Shown: in pieces, positions 47,111 to 55,739 of the stretch
Layout of the letters: every line of letters starts with the position of its first letter
Numbering within the stretch: the stretch's first letter is position 1
Origin: Diaminobutyricimonas sp. LJ205
GTDB lineage: Bacteria; Actinomycetota; Actinomycetes; Actinomycetales; Microbacteriaceae
Length of the DNA: 64,000 nt
Assembly (NCBI RefSeq): GCF_009755725.1
Contig: NZ_CP046619.1
Coordinates: 2,604,001-2,668,000 of the forward strand
Reading direction: 5' to 3'
Position numbers and translations under genes: made by a program
Notes under the pieces: model-generated
Told to the model about the DNA's origin: nothing
Database searches by the model: none
The model's input: only the letters and a program-made list of their open reading frames with translations

Positions 47111-47484
47111 TACTTCTTCTCCATCTTCGCGCCGTAGCGGCTGCGAGCCTGCTTGCGGTTCTTGACGGCCTGGGTGTCCAGCGCGCCACGAACGATCTTG
47201 TAGCGAACACCGGGCAGGTCCTTCACACGACCACCGCGGACGAGCACCATCGAGTGCTCCTGCAGGTTGTGGCCCTCGCCGGGGATGTAGGCGGTGACCT
47301 CGGTGCCGTTGGAGAGCTTGACACGGGCGACCTTCCGCAGAGCCGAGTTCGGCTTCTTCGGGGTGGTCGTGTACACGCGCGTGCACACGCCGCGCTGCTG
47401 TGGGTTGGCCTTAAGGGCGGGCGCCTTGGTCTTGGTGACCTTGGGCGAGCGACCCTTGCGGACCAACTGCTGAATAGTTGGCAC
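47110..47484 (-). CDS. rpsL: 30S ribosomal protein S12
   Basis: A 124-aa S12. GTG 47484 with GAGGAG 7 nt upstream gives [20 protein letters not shown]; an earlier in-frame codon is unlikely. The decoding loops [20 protein letters not shown] and [10 protein letters not shown] are wild-type in form: Lys in TTTPKKPNS and Lys in [10 protein letters not shown], the usual streptomycin-resistance positions, are unchanged. First gene of the str operon. Confidence 0.97.
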   Translation of the reverse strand: MPTIQQLVRKGRSPKVTKTKAPALKANPQQRGVCTRVYTTTPKKPNSALRKVARVKLSNGTEVTAYIPGEGHNLQEHSMVLVRGGRVKDLPGVRYKIVRGALDTQAVKNRKQARSRYGAKMEKK

Positions 47485-47746
47485 TACTTTGCTCCTCATA
47501 ATTGCTGCACGGTGACAGCGGGCGATTGAAATCAGACCTGCCTACGTCAGCGAGTGCTGACGACATGTGTGGCAGGTATGCCGTGGGAGTCTCCGTTTGC
47601 TTGCGCGAAACGCGAAACCCTGTTCAGGTGTGTGACGTGGTCACGGCCTCTCGAAAGCTCAAAACTTTCAAGGGACATGCGTCATTGCACACACCCGAAA
47701 AATAGTAGCTCCTCGTGCCTGTGCTGTCCAATGGCGCCCGGACCGA
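47485..47746 (-). promoter_or_regulatory. upstream region of the str operon
   Basis: About 260 nt without a gene, rather AT-richer than its surroundings. It must contain the rpsL promoter, but no clear -35/-10 pair was found. A perfect 7-bp hairpin CGTCAGC/GCTGACG occurs at 47545-47562. Confidence 0.4.
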
Positions 47747-48187
47747 TCAGTCGCCGGGATCCTCGCGTGGATCACGCCATGGCGGACGCTTCGGATGCTC
47801 GTATCGCCAGACTGCGACCACGGTGACCCCCGACAACAGCGCGGCCGTGATGAGAAACGGTCCGGCGGCGACCTCGGCGACCACGATGCTTGCGCCGATG
47901 AACACCACCACGACCATCGCCAGGTACGTGGTTGCGATCGCGACGGCCGCCCGACCGACCGGCGAGCGCATTGTCTTCAGCGCGCGGAGGTTGAAGAAGG
48001 TGACCACTGCGGCGGTGAACACCATGACCGGACCGATGAGGGTTCCGGCATCCGGATTCTCAATCGGGCTGCGATCGAGGAAATAACTGATCAGGCCCCA
48101 CGCGCTGATCACGCACGCGATGTACGTGACCGTCGCGAGGAGAGCCAGGAAGATCGAGCTAGGGCGCGGTGGAGTAGGAGCGCTCAT
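47747..48187 (-). CDS. hypothetical membrane protein (DUF6121-like)
   Basis: A 146-aa protein with four hydrophobic helices (~10-35, 48-65, 75-100, 105-125) and a basic, Pro-rich C-terminus. ATG 48187 (MSAPTPPRPS) overlaps the preceding gene by 29 nt. Resembles small membrane proteins common in Microbacteriaceae; no function known to me. Confidence 0.72.
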   Translation of the reverse strand: MSAPTPPRPSSIFLALLATVTYIACVISAWGLISYFLDRSPIENPDAGTLIGPVMVFTAAVVTFFNLRALKTMRSPVGRAAVAIATTYLAMVVVVFIGASIVVAEVAAGPFLITAALLSGVTVVAVWRYEHPKRPPWRDPREDPGD

Positions 48188-49304
48188 ACTCAGATCGGAC
48201 GCGGGCCTGCTCGCGGTCGAATTCCTCACGTGCCTCGGCGTTGCGCGCCTTCACCTGGCGACCGCGGGCGCTGATCGCGGCGCCGATCCAGATCGGCACC
48301 TCACGGGCGATGATGAACGCTGCGATCGCGAACGGGCTGTACCAAAGCTGGTCGGTGAAGCCGGTGACTTCCTCGAGGGTGAAGTTCCAGGCCTCGATGC
48401 CGAGCAGGGCTCCGCCGATGAATGCCAGGTAGGTCAGCACCGCGACGATGAAGCCACCGAGCACGTGCGCCCACCAGCCTGCGCGGTTGACGATCAGCAC
48501 GAGCAGGATGTACGCGACCGTGAAGACGATGACCGGGACCCAGAACGTCGGGTCCGCGATGAAGCTTGCGTACAGGGTGAAGAACTCGTTCCCGCGGATG
48601 TTCATCGCAATGATGAGACCGGCCACCGCGGCGTACAGCACGAGGAAGACCACCGCGGAGGCGACCGCGAGGAGGGTGCCGACACCGCGGTTGCTCCGGT
48701 TCTTCGGCGGGATCGGCTCGCTGATGTAGACGATCTGGGGTCGGTCGCTGGCTGAGCGCTCTTCCTCGCCGTGGGTCGAGCCCTCTTCGCTGGTCGAGCC
48801 TGCCGAGACCCCGGTCGCCGGCGCGGTCGCCACCCCGGCGGATGCCGCGGCAGCAGTTGCGCCCCCGACCGGCTCCTCGCCGATCGAGCCCTCCCCGCTG
48901 GTCGAGCCCTCCCCGCTGGTCGAGCTCGCCGAGACCCCTACCGGCTCCCGCAACCCCGCCACGTCGTCGGCGTGCACCGACTCCAGGTCGGGCAGAACCG
49001 GAGCGGAATACTCCGCACGCTCAGCGGCCGGAGGCTCCACGAGCTCTGGCGTCTTCCGCGGACCTTCGTTCTGAATCGGGTCAATCGGCCGCTCCGGCTC
49101 CGGCGCGACCGGCGGCGTCGGCTCGGGCCCGGTCGGCGGAGTCGGCTCCGGCTCGATCGGGGGTGTCGGCTCGGGCTCGATCGGCACGGTCGGCTCGGGC
49201 TCGGTCGGCACCGTCGGCTCGGGTTCAGGATCGATCACCTCGTCGCGATCGAATTCGGGCTCATCGCGTGTGGCGTTCGGATCGCCGGGGGTCACGTGGC
49301 TCAT
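48159..49304 (-). CDS. hypothetical membrane protein with Pro/Glu repeats and repeat-derived linker
   Basis: A 381-aa protein. Residues ~25-75 consist of five 8-aa units of the EPEPTVPI type (24-bp tandem DNA repeat at 49111-49230). Residues ~125-185 are a low-complexity linker with GVSASSTSGEGS and GVSAGSTSEEGS, produced by interspersed repeats read through in frame. Four membrane helices follow (~210-330), then a charged coiled C-terminus (AEAREEFDREQARVRSEYER). No catalytic motif. Probably tethers a long disordered cytoplasmic arm to the membrane (inference). Confidence 0.78.
   Translation of the reverse strand: MSHVTPGDPNATRDEPEFDRDEVIDPEPEPTVPTEPEPTVPIEPEPTPPIEPEPTPPTGPEPTPPVAPEPERPIDPIQNEGPRKTPELVEPPAAERAEYSAPVLPDLESVHADDVAGLREPVGVSASSTSGEGSTSGEGSIGEEPVGGATAAAASAGVATAPATGVSAGSTSEEGSTHGEEERSASDRPQIVYISEPIPPKNRSNRGVGTLLAVASAVVFLVLYAAVAGLIIAMNIRGNEFFTLYASFIADPTFWVPVIVFTVAYILLVLIVNRAGWWAHVLGGFIVAVLTYLAFIGGALLGIEAWNFTLEEVTGFTDQLWYSPFAIAAFIIAREVPIWIGAAISARGRQVKARNAEAREEFDREQARVRSEYERSYSTAP
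48789..48814. repeat. interspersed repeat inside the 48.2-49.3 kb membrane gene
   Basis: GCTGGTCGAGCCTGCCGAGACCCCGG, read on the coding strand as GVSAGSTSE. Opposite orientation to the copies encoding VEPAET in E2 and PilT. Confidence 0.75.
48896..48938. repeat. two adjoining interspersed repeat copies inside the same membrane gene
   Basis: A partial copy (CCGCTGGTCGAGCCCTCC) followed by a full one ending in GAGACCCC. They encode GVSASSTSGEGSTSGEGS. The frame stays open through both. Confidence 0.7.
49111..49230. repeat. five 24-bp tandem repeats
   Basis: Five units of GGC-NNN-GTCGGCTC-type sequence encode EPEPT(V/P)P(I/T) in the N-terminus of the membrane protein; unit number could vary between strains. 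Confidence 0.7.
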
Positions 49305-49380
49305 GAGTGCTCCTGACCGGCCGTGAGGCCTTTTGGGGGGAGTAAGTCACTCTAACAATCCACCCCGAAGGGTTCCTCGG

Positions 49381-50094
49381 CTACTGCTGCGCCTGGGCCT
49401 CCTCCCCAGCAGTTGCAGTCGCCGCAGTAGCGGCGGGTGCCTGGTCCCGAAGCACATAGATGAATCCGTTGAACGTCGAGACTCCCACAGCCTCTTCCGT
49501 TGGCGCAGTCATCGTCAGGTCAGTAATCAGCACGAGCCGCTCCCCGAACTGCAGGCTCTTGATGAAGCTGGCAGCATTAGCCGGATCCCCGTTGACCGAA
49601 ATGCTCACGGGGATGCTCACGAACTGGGAGCCCGCAATCGTGACCGGCGCCGGCGTCGTGGACGGTGCTGCGGCCGCGGCGGCCGTGCCATCGGCGGGCG
49701 CTCCGTCAGCGGGGGTTTCCCCGGCTGGCGGAGCGGCAACGGGAACTGACACCACATCTGCCGGAGTCGAAGCGGTGAACGATGTGATGACCACGCCACT
49801 CCCGTTGGCGAGTTCGTTCAACTGGCCTAGCAGAGTAGCGATGGCCGGATCGTCGGGCATCGCCTTGCGCACTTCGGCAAGCTCCGCCTGCAGCACAGGG
49901 AGGTCGTCGTTCAGCCGCTTGAGCTCACCGACCAGTGCCTCGTGTACCAGGTTGGCGTTCGCGACAGAGGTTCGCTCCTGGTCGGCCGCACTCGCCTCGG
50001 CGAGCTTTGGCGCAATGCCCACGAACCAGCCGAGTGCGACAAGCGCGACCATCACCATGACGGATCCGACGATCCACAGCCGTGACCTGCTCAT
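49381..50094 (-). CDS. pilO: type IV pilus alignment protein PilO-like
   Basis: A 237-aa single-pass protein: membrane helix at residues ~5-27 (LWIVGSVMVMVALVALGWFV), a coiled segment (LKRLNDDLPVLQAELAEVRK), an Ala/Pro linker and a ferredoxin-like C domain (FVSIPVSISVNGDPANAASF, FIKSLQFGERLVLITDL). Position right after pilN and fold pattern identify PilO; sequence identity in this family is low. Forms the inner-membrane alignment complex with PilM and PilN. Confidence 0.85.
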   Translation of the reverse strand: MSRSRLWIVGSVMVMVALVALGWFVGIAPKLAEASAADQERTSVANANLVHEALVGELKRLNDDLPVLQAELAEVRKAMPDDPAIATLLGQLNELANGSGVVITSFTASTPADVVSVPVAAPPAGETPADGAPADGTAAAAAAPSTTPAPVTIAGSQFVSIPVSISVNGDPANAASFIKSLQFGERLVLITDLTMTAPTEEAVGVSTFNGFIYVLRDQAPAATAATATAGEEAQAQQ

Positions 50095-50095
50095 C

Positions 50096-50758
50096 TCAGT
50101 CCTCCTGCCCTGCCTGGAAGCGCAGGAGATACGCCTCATCGCTGAGGTTGATTTTCACTGCGGCAACGTAACCCTGGTCAGCGTCACCGGTGACCGTGAC
50201 GGGGGGCGCCACTCCGGCGAACCCCGTGATTGATACGAGGTTGTTCAGCCAGGATTCGACGTCAGGGACGGTCGGGCTGGCCGCGGTGAGAGTGAGCGTC
50301 GCTACCCAGTCCTCCTGCAACGGCATCTCCACGACCGGGACTGCTTCGCCCGGCGCCAGCGCGTCAAAGACGACACTGGTCAACGTCAGGCCAGCCGGCA
50401 GCGTCGCGTTGATCTCGTCGAGGGAGGCCTTCCAGTCGATCTCTGTGGTCGTGCCCAGCATCATGGCAATCTTTGCGCCGTCGACCTGGCGAGCGGCATC
50501 CCGCGCTTCGGCATACTTCTGCTGTTCGAGAAGAAGCGCAGTCGTGCGTTCCTGCTCGGCCAGCAGATCTGCCTGGCTCGACATTGCGCGGACGAAAGCC
50601 AGTCCTACTCCGGCTGCGACCACCAATGCGACGACGATCACTGCGGCCACAAGCAGCCGGGCTACGCCCCTGAACTTTCTCGCCTCACGGATAGACGGCG
50701 GAAGCAAGTCGGCCTTCGGAGCTCCGCCGATCACGAGGTCTGGTTTCGTCGTGCTCAC
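50096..50758 (-). CDS. pilN: type IV pilus assembly protein PilN-like
   Basis: A 220-aa single-pass protein with a cytoplasmic N-terminus carrying the PilM-binding type motif (DLLPPSIREARKFR), a helix at ~32-56, a coil (LLAEQERTTALLLEQQKYAE) and a ferredoxin-like domain. GTG 50758 overlaps the pilM stop by 4 nt (GTGA); pilO follows after 1 nt. Confidence 0.87.
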   Translation of the reverse strand: MSTTKPDLVIGGAPKADLLPPSIREARKFRGVARLLVAAVIVVALVVAAGVGLAFVRAMSSQADLLAEQERTTALLLEQQKYAEARDAARQVDGAKIAMMLGTTTEIDWKASLDEINATLPAGLTLTSVVFDALAPGEAVPVVEMPLQEDWVATLTLTAASPTVPDVESWLNNLVSITGFAGVAPPVTVTGDADQGYVAAVKINLSDEAYLLRFQAGQED

Positions 50759-51789
50759 GCCGCACCTCCGATGGCTAGCCCGAGCGCGACTGTCATCGCG
50801 CCCTTCTGATTCTTGGCATCCGCGGTTACGCCCTTGCCGAGAGCTACCCGCGATAGCGGATCACCGAACTCGACCGGGACGCGCACGGCCTCCTGCAGCA
50901 AGGCGGCGAAGCCCGGCAGGTATGCGCCACCACCGTTCAGCACGACCCGCTGTATCTCGCCATTCGTACGGGTATTGGCGAAGAAGTGCAGGGTGTTTCG
51001 CAAGCTGGTCAGCAACTCGACGCTCACCTCGTAGATGACCTGAGCGATGGCCTGCTGCTCAGGATCCTGCGGAGCTAGGCCAACTGACCGCTTCACCCTC
51101 TCGGCCGCGTCAAACTCGAGGCTGAGCCGCGAAGCGATGGCCCGAGTAAGGTCGTCTCCACCGGACGGAATGATGCGAACGAATTGGGGCACGCCATTCG
51201 TGGCGAGCACCACATTCGTGGCCGCCGCCCCGATGTCGATGAACGCATTCGTTCCTTCGGTTGCGTGATTCAGTGCCCGCAGCAGGGCGAAGGGGATGAG
51301 GTCGACGTCGACTGGGGAGAGACCCGCCTGTCGCACCGCACTGACATTCGCCTCGACCGCAGCCTTCACTGCGGCGATCAGGAGTCCAGTCACCGCCGGC
51401 CCGTTCTCACCTTCCACTGCTGCGATCGGGTAGAAATCCAGCAGCGCGTCTTCGACAGGCACGGGGATGAGATCCTGCACCTGAAACGGCAAGGCCTCGC
51501 GGATCCGCTTGATCGGCGCATGCGCAACTGTCAGGTCACGGGCGACGACCTTTTGGTTGCCAATCCCGATCACGACGTCGCGAGTCTTAAACCGGCCCTC
51601 CGACCAGAGCTGCCTGAGCGCAGTCGCGACGGTATTCTGCTCGATGACCTCGCCGCTGCGGACAGCCCCCTCGGGCAGCGCGATTTCATGGAATCGCACC
51701 ACAGTCGGACGCGCCTTCGTCGGATTGTGGACCTCTACCGCGCGCAGGGCTGTGTCGCCGATGTCGACCCCCACGATTCGTTGCACCAT
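50755..51789 (-). CDS. pilM: type IV pilus assembly ATPase-fold protein PilM
   Basis: A 344-aa actin-like protein: phosphate-1 region IVGVDIGDTALRAVEVHNPT, phosphate-2 AFIDIGAAATNVVLATNGVP and adenosine motif VVLNGGGAYLPGFAALLQEA. Cytoplasmic ring partner of PilN. ATG 51789, 9 nt after the peptidase gene. Confidence 0.93.
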   Translation of the reverse strand: MVQRIVGVDIGDTALRAVEVHNPTKARPTVVRFHEIALPEGAVRSGEVIEQNTVATALRQLWSEGRFKTRDVVIGIGNQKVVARDLTVAHAPIKRIREALPFQVQDLIPVPVEDALLDFYPIAAVEGENGPAVTGLLIAAVKAAVEANVSAVRQAGLSPVDVDLIPFALLRALNHATEGTNAFIDIGAAATNVVLATNGVPQFVRIIPSGGDDLTRAIASRLSLEFDAAERVKRSVGLAPQDPEQQAIAQVIYEVSVELLTSLRNTLHFFANTRTNGEIQRVVLNGGGAYLPGFAALLQEAVRVPVEFGDPLSRVALGKGVTADAKNQKGAMTVALGLAIGGAA

Positions 51790-51798
51790 ATTTCCCCC

Positions 51799-52626
51799 TT
51801 ATTCCCCCAGGCCAAACAGCCGCAGATACGCGGCCGCAAGCCAGTCGCCTGCGAACACCCCTACCCATGCGCCCGCGATCATCCACGGACCGTACGGAAT
51901 AGCCGTTTTACGATTCGCCCGATGAACCAGCATCAGTATCGCTCCGAACAGTCCGCCGAGCACGAAGGCGGCGAACGCGCCAACGGCGAGTGGGCCCCAG
52001 CCGAGCCATCCCAGGTACATTCCGAGCACACCGGCAAGCTTCACATCACCCAGTCCCATCCCTCCGGGATAGGCGAGCACGATCAGTAGGTAAGCGCCGA
52101 AAAGTGCGGCCGCCCCGATCGCGGCTGTGACCAGGCGCCCCGGCTCCCCGATCAAAAGCGCGGCGGGAATCAGCAGTGCGGCAGCAACCGCATACGCGGG
52201 CAGCACGATGCGATTCGGCAGCGTGTGGGTCTCGAGATCGATCATCGTAAGTGCCACGCTGATTGCGGCCAGGTACAGGAAGGCGGCGAGCGCGGAACCC
52301 AGACCGACGATGGATGAAGCATTCGCAGCTGGGAACGCTGTCGTGACCCACCATGCCACTAATGCGAATGCGATCGCGGTGCCGAGCTCGACGAGCGGAT
52401 AGCGCGCAGAGATGCGTGCGCCGCAGTCACGGCACCGGCCGCGGAGGAGCAGCCAGGACAGCACAGGAACGTTATCGCGGGGGCGGATACCCGCACCGCA
52501 TTCGCCGCAGGCGCTCGGTGGCGAAACCACGGACCGGCCGAGCGGCACTCGGTGCACGACGACGTTGAGGAATGAACCGATCAGCAGACCGATTCCGCCG
52601 ACAACTGCTGGCACCACATCAACCAC
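51799..52626 (-). CDS. pilD: prepilin peptidase/N-methyltransferase
   Basis: A 275-aa polytopic aspartic protease that cleaves and methylates prepilins. Zinc-type cysteine pairs CGECG and CRDCG lie in the N-terminal cytoplasmic loop (methylase part). Catalytic Asps are in ALTMIDLETHTLPN and GMGLGDVKL. GTG 52626 overlaps the upstream gene by 8 nt. Confidence 0.94.
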   Translation of the reverse strand: MVDVVPAVVGGIGLLIGSFLNVVVHRVPLGRSVVSPPSACGECGAGIRPRDNVPVLSWLLLRGRCRDCGARISARYPLVELGTAIAFALVAWWVTTAFPAANASSIVGLGSALAAFLYLAAISVALTMIDLETHTLPNRIVLPAYAVAAALLIPAALLIGEPGRLVTAAIGAAALFGAYLLIVLAYPGGMGLGDVKLAGVLGMYLGWLGWGPLAVGAFAAFVLGGLFGAILMLVHRANRKTAIPYGPWMIAGAWVGVFAGDWLAAAYLRLFGLGE

Positions 52627-54049
52627 CGACCGGAGCGTCGCGGTAGCTCAGTCGTGCACCCAAGGAAATGCCGGTTTGCACCGGTGTTGTAGCACCGCCG
52701 GTGAGGTCGACTCCCGCAATGCCGACCGGCACGAAGGTCAGCGAGGCCTGCTGAGCGAACTCGACCTCACCGCCGTACAGCTGCCCGCGGAATCCGTCGC
52801 GGTCGCTGAAGATCTGGCAGGGCGTGTACACGATCGCGGCAATCTTTGTGCCGAAGTTGGCCTCATTGGTCAGACGGATCTCACCGTTGAGCGAACCGGG
52901 AGGCGCGCAGGTCGGCCCATCCCCCACCACGTCGTCAGGAACCAGGAAGGTGAGCTTGCGGTCGGTTGTCGCCGAGAAATAGAGCTTGTCAAACGTGAAC
53001 TGATGCGAGATGAAGATGATGTCGGTGTTGATCGCGACCGTGTCCATATTGTTGTTCGTCGAGACCATGGTGGCCGGGCAGGCGCTGCGGAAATCGATGA
53101 CCGTCGGGGTCGTGTAGTCCTTGATATTCGCCCAGGCAGCGACGTGCTTTGAAATGGCGCACGGCCCGGTCCAGTTCACTACGTTGTAACCGTGCGAAGC
53201 CCAGTACGCGGCGGTGCCGGGCACGTCGACCCAGTCAGGGATCGAGGGGGGTGGCACTGTTCCGCCCGAGAGGATGGGGGGAGTGCCGCCCACTGTGCTC
53301 TGGGTGACGAGCGCTGTTCCTGTCGCGCGAACGACCCCGCCGATGGCGCTCTTGTGGACGACCGCGTTCCCGTTCACGTACACCGAGCCGGCGACGTCGC
53401 ACATGTCGAGGTCGGCGTTGCCGTTGCCGAGCAGCAGGTCACCGCCGATCGACGCACCGTTGGTGCACTTGACGTCGCCGTTCTTGATTGAAACAGAGGT
53501 TGCCACGCTGTTGTCTGCTGAGTCGAGTTCGAACTTCTTCAGGACACCCTGGATCTCGTGGGCGTAGACGGCGGACCCGGCAACCGGCACCTGCGTGATG
53601 ATCGGCTCGATCTTGTAGACCGCTTCGATCGTCACCTGGTCGCCGCCGGAGACTCCCGCGACACCTTCGGCAGCGGCGGAGCCGGTCGACAGCACGCGCG
53701 CCAGTGTCGCCATCGCGGTCGGGCATCCGTCTATCCAGCCGCCGCCCTCGTCATAGGCGATCGTGGCATTCCAGGTCGGGTCAGCTGAGGCGAGCGTGGC
53801 GACACAGCCGTTCGTGGTCTTGAGGGCCGCAGTTGCGACGTCGATTCCGGCTTCGGCGGCAGCCCGAGCCTGCACCGACGCACGAGAGGAACTCGTGATC
53901 CCGACCGCCTGCGTGGTCATGGTGGTGACGGTCACTGTGATGATTGCCAGCGCTGCCATCACACCGATGACGGCGACCATGGCACCTCCGCGTTCGCGGT
54001 CGCCGAAGTGGCGTTGGAACCGGGATGAAGGGTTTCGATCTAGAAGCAT
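52619..54049 (-). CDS. PilX-like pilus assembly protein with large beta-rich domain
   Basis: A 476-aa protein. A single N-terminal membrane helix (~24-48, MVAVIGVMAALAIITVTVTT) is followed by a helical stretch (SSRASVQARAAAEAGIDVAT) as in PilX N-domains. The rest is long, with a repetitive Gly/Asn/Val segment (~195-265, GGDLLLGNGNADLDMC, AGSVYVNGNAVVHKSAIGG) recalling polymer-forming or beta-helix proteins, then a cysteine-containing C-terminus. It lacks the Glu at position 5 of classic pilins. Overlaps pilW by 10 nt and pilD by 8 nt. Confidence 0.75.
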   Translation of the reverse strand: MLLDRNPSSRFQRHFGDRERGGAMVAVIGVMAALAIITVTVTTMTTQAVGITSSSRASVQARAAAEAGIDVATAALKTTNGCVATLASADPTWNATIAYDEGGGWIDGCPTAMATLARVLSTGSAAAEGVAGVSGGDQVTIEAVYKIEPIITQVPVAGSAVYAHEIQGVLKKFELDSADNSVATSVSIKNGDVKCTNGASIGGDLLLGNGNADLDMCDVAGSVYVNGNAVVHKSAIGGVVRATGTALVTQSTVGGTPPILSGGTVPPPSIPDWVDVPGTAAYWASHGYNVVNWTGPCAISKHVAAWANIKDYTTPTVIDFRSACPATMVSTNNNMDTVAINTDIIFISHQFTFDKLYFSATTDRKLTFLVPDDVVGDGPTCAPPGSLNGEIRLTNEANFGTKIAAIVYTPCQIFSDRDGFRGQLYGGEVEFAQQASLTFVPVGIAGVDLTGGATTPVQTGISLGARLSYRDAPVGG

Positions 54050-54654
54050 GTCGGGGACACTCCCGTCAAAGATGGTTGCCGGCTGACCGCGGTGGTCTCA
54101 ATCAGCGCGGTGACGCCGCGGCCGGTCGCGACGTCGAGGGTGAGGTCCACTCCCGTGGATCCATTGGCTTGAAAGACAGGAATCGGACCCGATCCACCAT
54201 CGTGCGCGCTGGCGTCGGTGGCCAGTTTTGTCCAGGTGTTGAATCCGCCGACGGCGGTGGTCAGCCAGGATGCGACGGCCGCGTCGGACACGGGCGCGCC
54301 GGTCGCGCCGCTGTAGCGGACCATCCGCATGTCACCGGAATTGAGTGCCCACGCCTCACAGTGAGCAGCGGGCGGGGTTGCACGAGCGTCGTCCACAACT
54401 TGGACCAGGAGGATCGCGGGATCACCCGACACCACCCGCACCGCGGACGCGTCGCGAACTGCGGCGGACATTGCTTGAGCGATGAGCTGACCGGTGTTGG
54501 TCGACTCAGCGGAGTCGCTGATGGTGCGCTGCGTGAGGATGGAGTTGATCAGCAGACCACCTGCAAGCATCAGCACGACGGCTGACAGAAGCATGTAGAC
54601 GAGCAGTTCGATCAGGGTGAAGCCGCCTTCTTGGCGACTCGAGTTGCGAGTCAT
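54040..54654 (-). CDS. minor pilin, PilW-like
   Basis: A 204-aa class III-signal prepilin: cleavage expected after Gly11 in QEGGFTLIELLVYMLLSAVV, Glu16 being the mature Glu5. The globular domain has no recognised enzyme motif. Overlaps both neighbours; with the PilV-like protein it probably forms the pilus tip complex. Confidence 0.85.
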   Translation of the reverse strand: MTRNSSRQEGGFTLIELLVYMLLSAVVLMLAGGLLINSILTQRTISDSAESTNTGQLIAQAMSAAVRDASAVRVVSGDPAILLVQVVDDARATPPAAHCEAWALNSGDMRMVRYSGATGAPVSDAAVASWLTTAVGGFNTWTKLATDASAHDGGSGPIPVFQANGSTGVDLTLDVATGRGVTALIETTAVSRQPSLTGVSPTCF

Positions 54655-55070
54655 GGCTGCTCCACGAGCACACTCGTTGTCGCCTCGGCGAGAACCTCGC
54701 CACTCGCAACTGCCTTGACCTCAGCAGTCACATCGACGACGCCTGGGTAGGTGGCAGGACAAGCTGACACAGTCAGCGACGGTCCGTACTCGACCCCGCG
54801 GTTGTCGGTGACGATGGCGCCCGGCCCGCCAAGAACTGCGACGGCCGTGCAGGCAAGGGGCTTCGGGAGCGCACGAATCTGTTCGAGTTGCCCACTAACG
54901 ATCTGGGTCGCCGTTCCCAGTGACGCGGTGCGATGCGATGTTTGCATCGAGGCTACGAGCAGAGGTAGTGCGGATACCGCGAGCAGCCCCAGGAGCAGAA
55001 TCGAGACAACAATCTCGATGAGGCCGATGCCTTCGTCGTTACGGCGCGTTTGGTTGGTGGGATCGGTCAT
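54651..55070 (-). CDS. minor pilin, PilV-like
   Basis: A 139-aa prepilin with signal DEGIGLIEIVVSILLLGLLA; cleavage after Gly14 and Glu19 as mature Glu5. Ends overlapping the PilW-like start by 4 nt. Two cysteines in the globular domain (CTA and CPA) could form a disulfide. Confidence 0.85.
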   Translation of the reverse strand: MTDPTNQTRRNDEGIGLIEIVVSILLLGLLAVSALPLLVASMQTSHRTASLGTATQIVSGQLEQIRALPKPLACTAVAVLGGPGAIVTDNRGVEYGPSLTVSACPATYPGVVDVTAEVKAVASGEVLAEATTSVLVEQP

Positions 55071-55123
55071 GGTCTGCTCCCTTCGGGTGGGTGCTTCGCA
55101 TCAGCCCGGACTGGTCCGACAGC

Positions 55124-55153
55124 TGTCGGGGAGGCACGCATGCCTCCCCGACA
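55124..55153 (-). terminator. hairpin after the major pilin gene
   Basis: Perfect 12-bp stem TGTCGGGGAGGC/GCCTCCCCGACA with 6-nt loop, 12 nt after the pilA stop. Likely attenuates transcription so pilA is made in excess over the minor pilin and alignment genes. Confidence 0.7.
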
Positions 55154-55165
55154 ACGTTCAGGTGC

Positions 55166-55582
55166 TTACGGGCAGGTCCCGAGCGCTACAGCCGTGGACT
55201 CAGTGATCTTGTACGTGCGAGCGGCATCCGCGCCCGTCACCTTTGTCGACATGCAGAACGTCGTCTTCGACGCGCCAGCTCCGATCGCGATGGCGTCGAC
55301 ATCAGGGCTCTTGATGTAGCCGAAAGTGCCGAGGGCCGCGACGTCGGGCACGGCGTTGTTGGCCGTAACGGCGGAGACGTATGCAACCTTGGCAACGCCC
55401 AGGTCCGACTTCGCTGCAGCTTCACGCGCCTGTTCCTGCTGACCGAGGAAGATCGGCACTGCGATCGCGGTAAGGATGCCGATGATGAGAACAACAACGA
55501 GGAGCTCGATCAGGGTGAAGCCCTTCTCGTCCTCGTTGAGACGTGCGCGCTTGGCCTCAAGCGCCCGGGTGATTGCAGTCAT
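55166..55582 (-). CDS. pilA: major type IV pilin
   Basis: A 138-aa prepilin. N-terminal leader, cleavage after Gly21 in DEKGFTLIELLVVVLIIGIL, Glu26 as mature Glu5, then the hydrophobic polymerisation helix with LGQQEQAREAAAKSDL. Two cysteines (CMSTK and CP at the end) probably close a C-terminal loop. Flanked by terminator-like hairpins on both sides, so it may be transcribed separately and strongly. Confidence 0.92.
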   Translation of the reverse strand: MTAITRALEAKRARLNEDEKGFTLIELLVVVLIIGILTAIAVPIFLGQQEQAREAAAKSDLGVAKVAYVSAVTANNAVPDVAALGTFGYIKSPDVDAIAIGAGASKTTFCMSTKVTGADAARTYKITESTAVALGTCP

Positions 55583-55714
55583 TTTTTCTTTCCATTCCTG
55601 TTCAGTGAATTGCGTGGACAGGTGGCCCCCAATTGAATAGCCCCCCGTGTTGAATCATGGCAGAAAGCTCAACCTCAATACACTGTCTGATCAGTACTTT
55701 TTGCCATTTCTGCA

Positions 55715-55729
55715 CCCCCAGTGTGGGGG
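55715..55729 (-). terminator. small hairpin between pilC and pilA
   Basis: CCCCCA/TGGGGG with 3-nt loop, 11 nt after the pilC stop. The rest of the 157-nt gap (55583-55739) is AT-rich and should hold a pilA promoter, which I could not assign. Confidence 0.4.
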
Positions 55730-55739
55730 CAATATCGCG

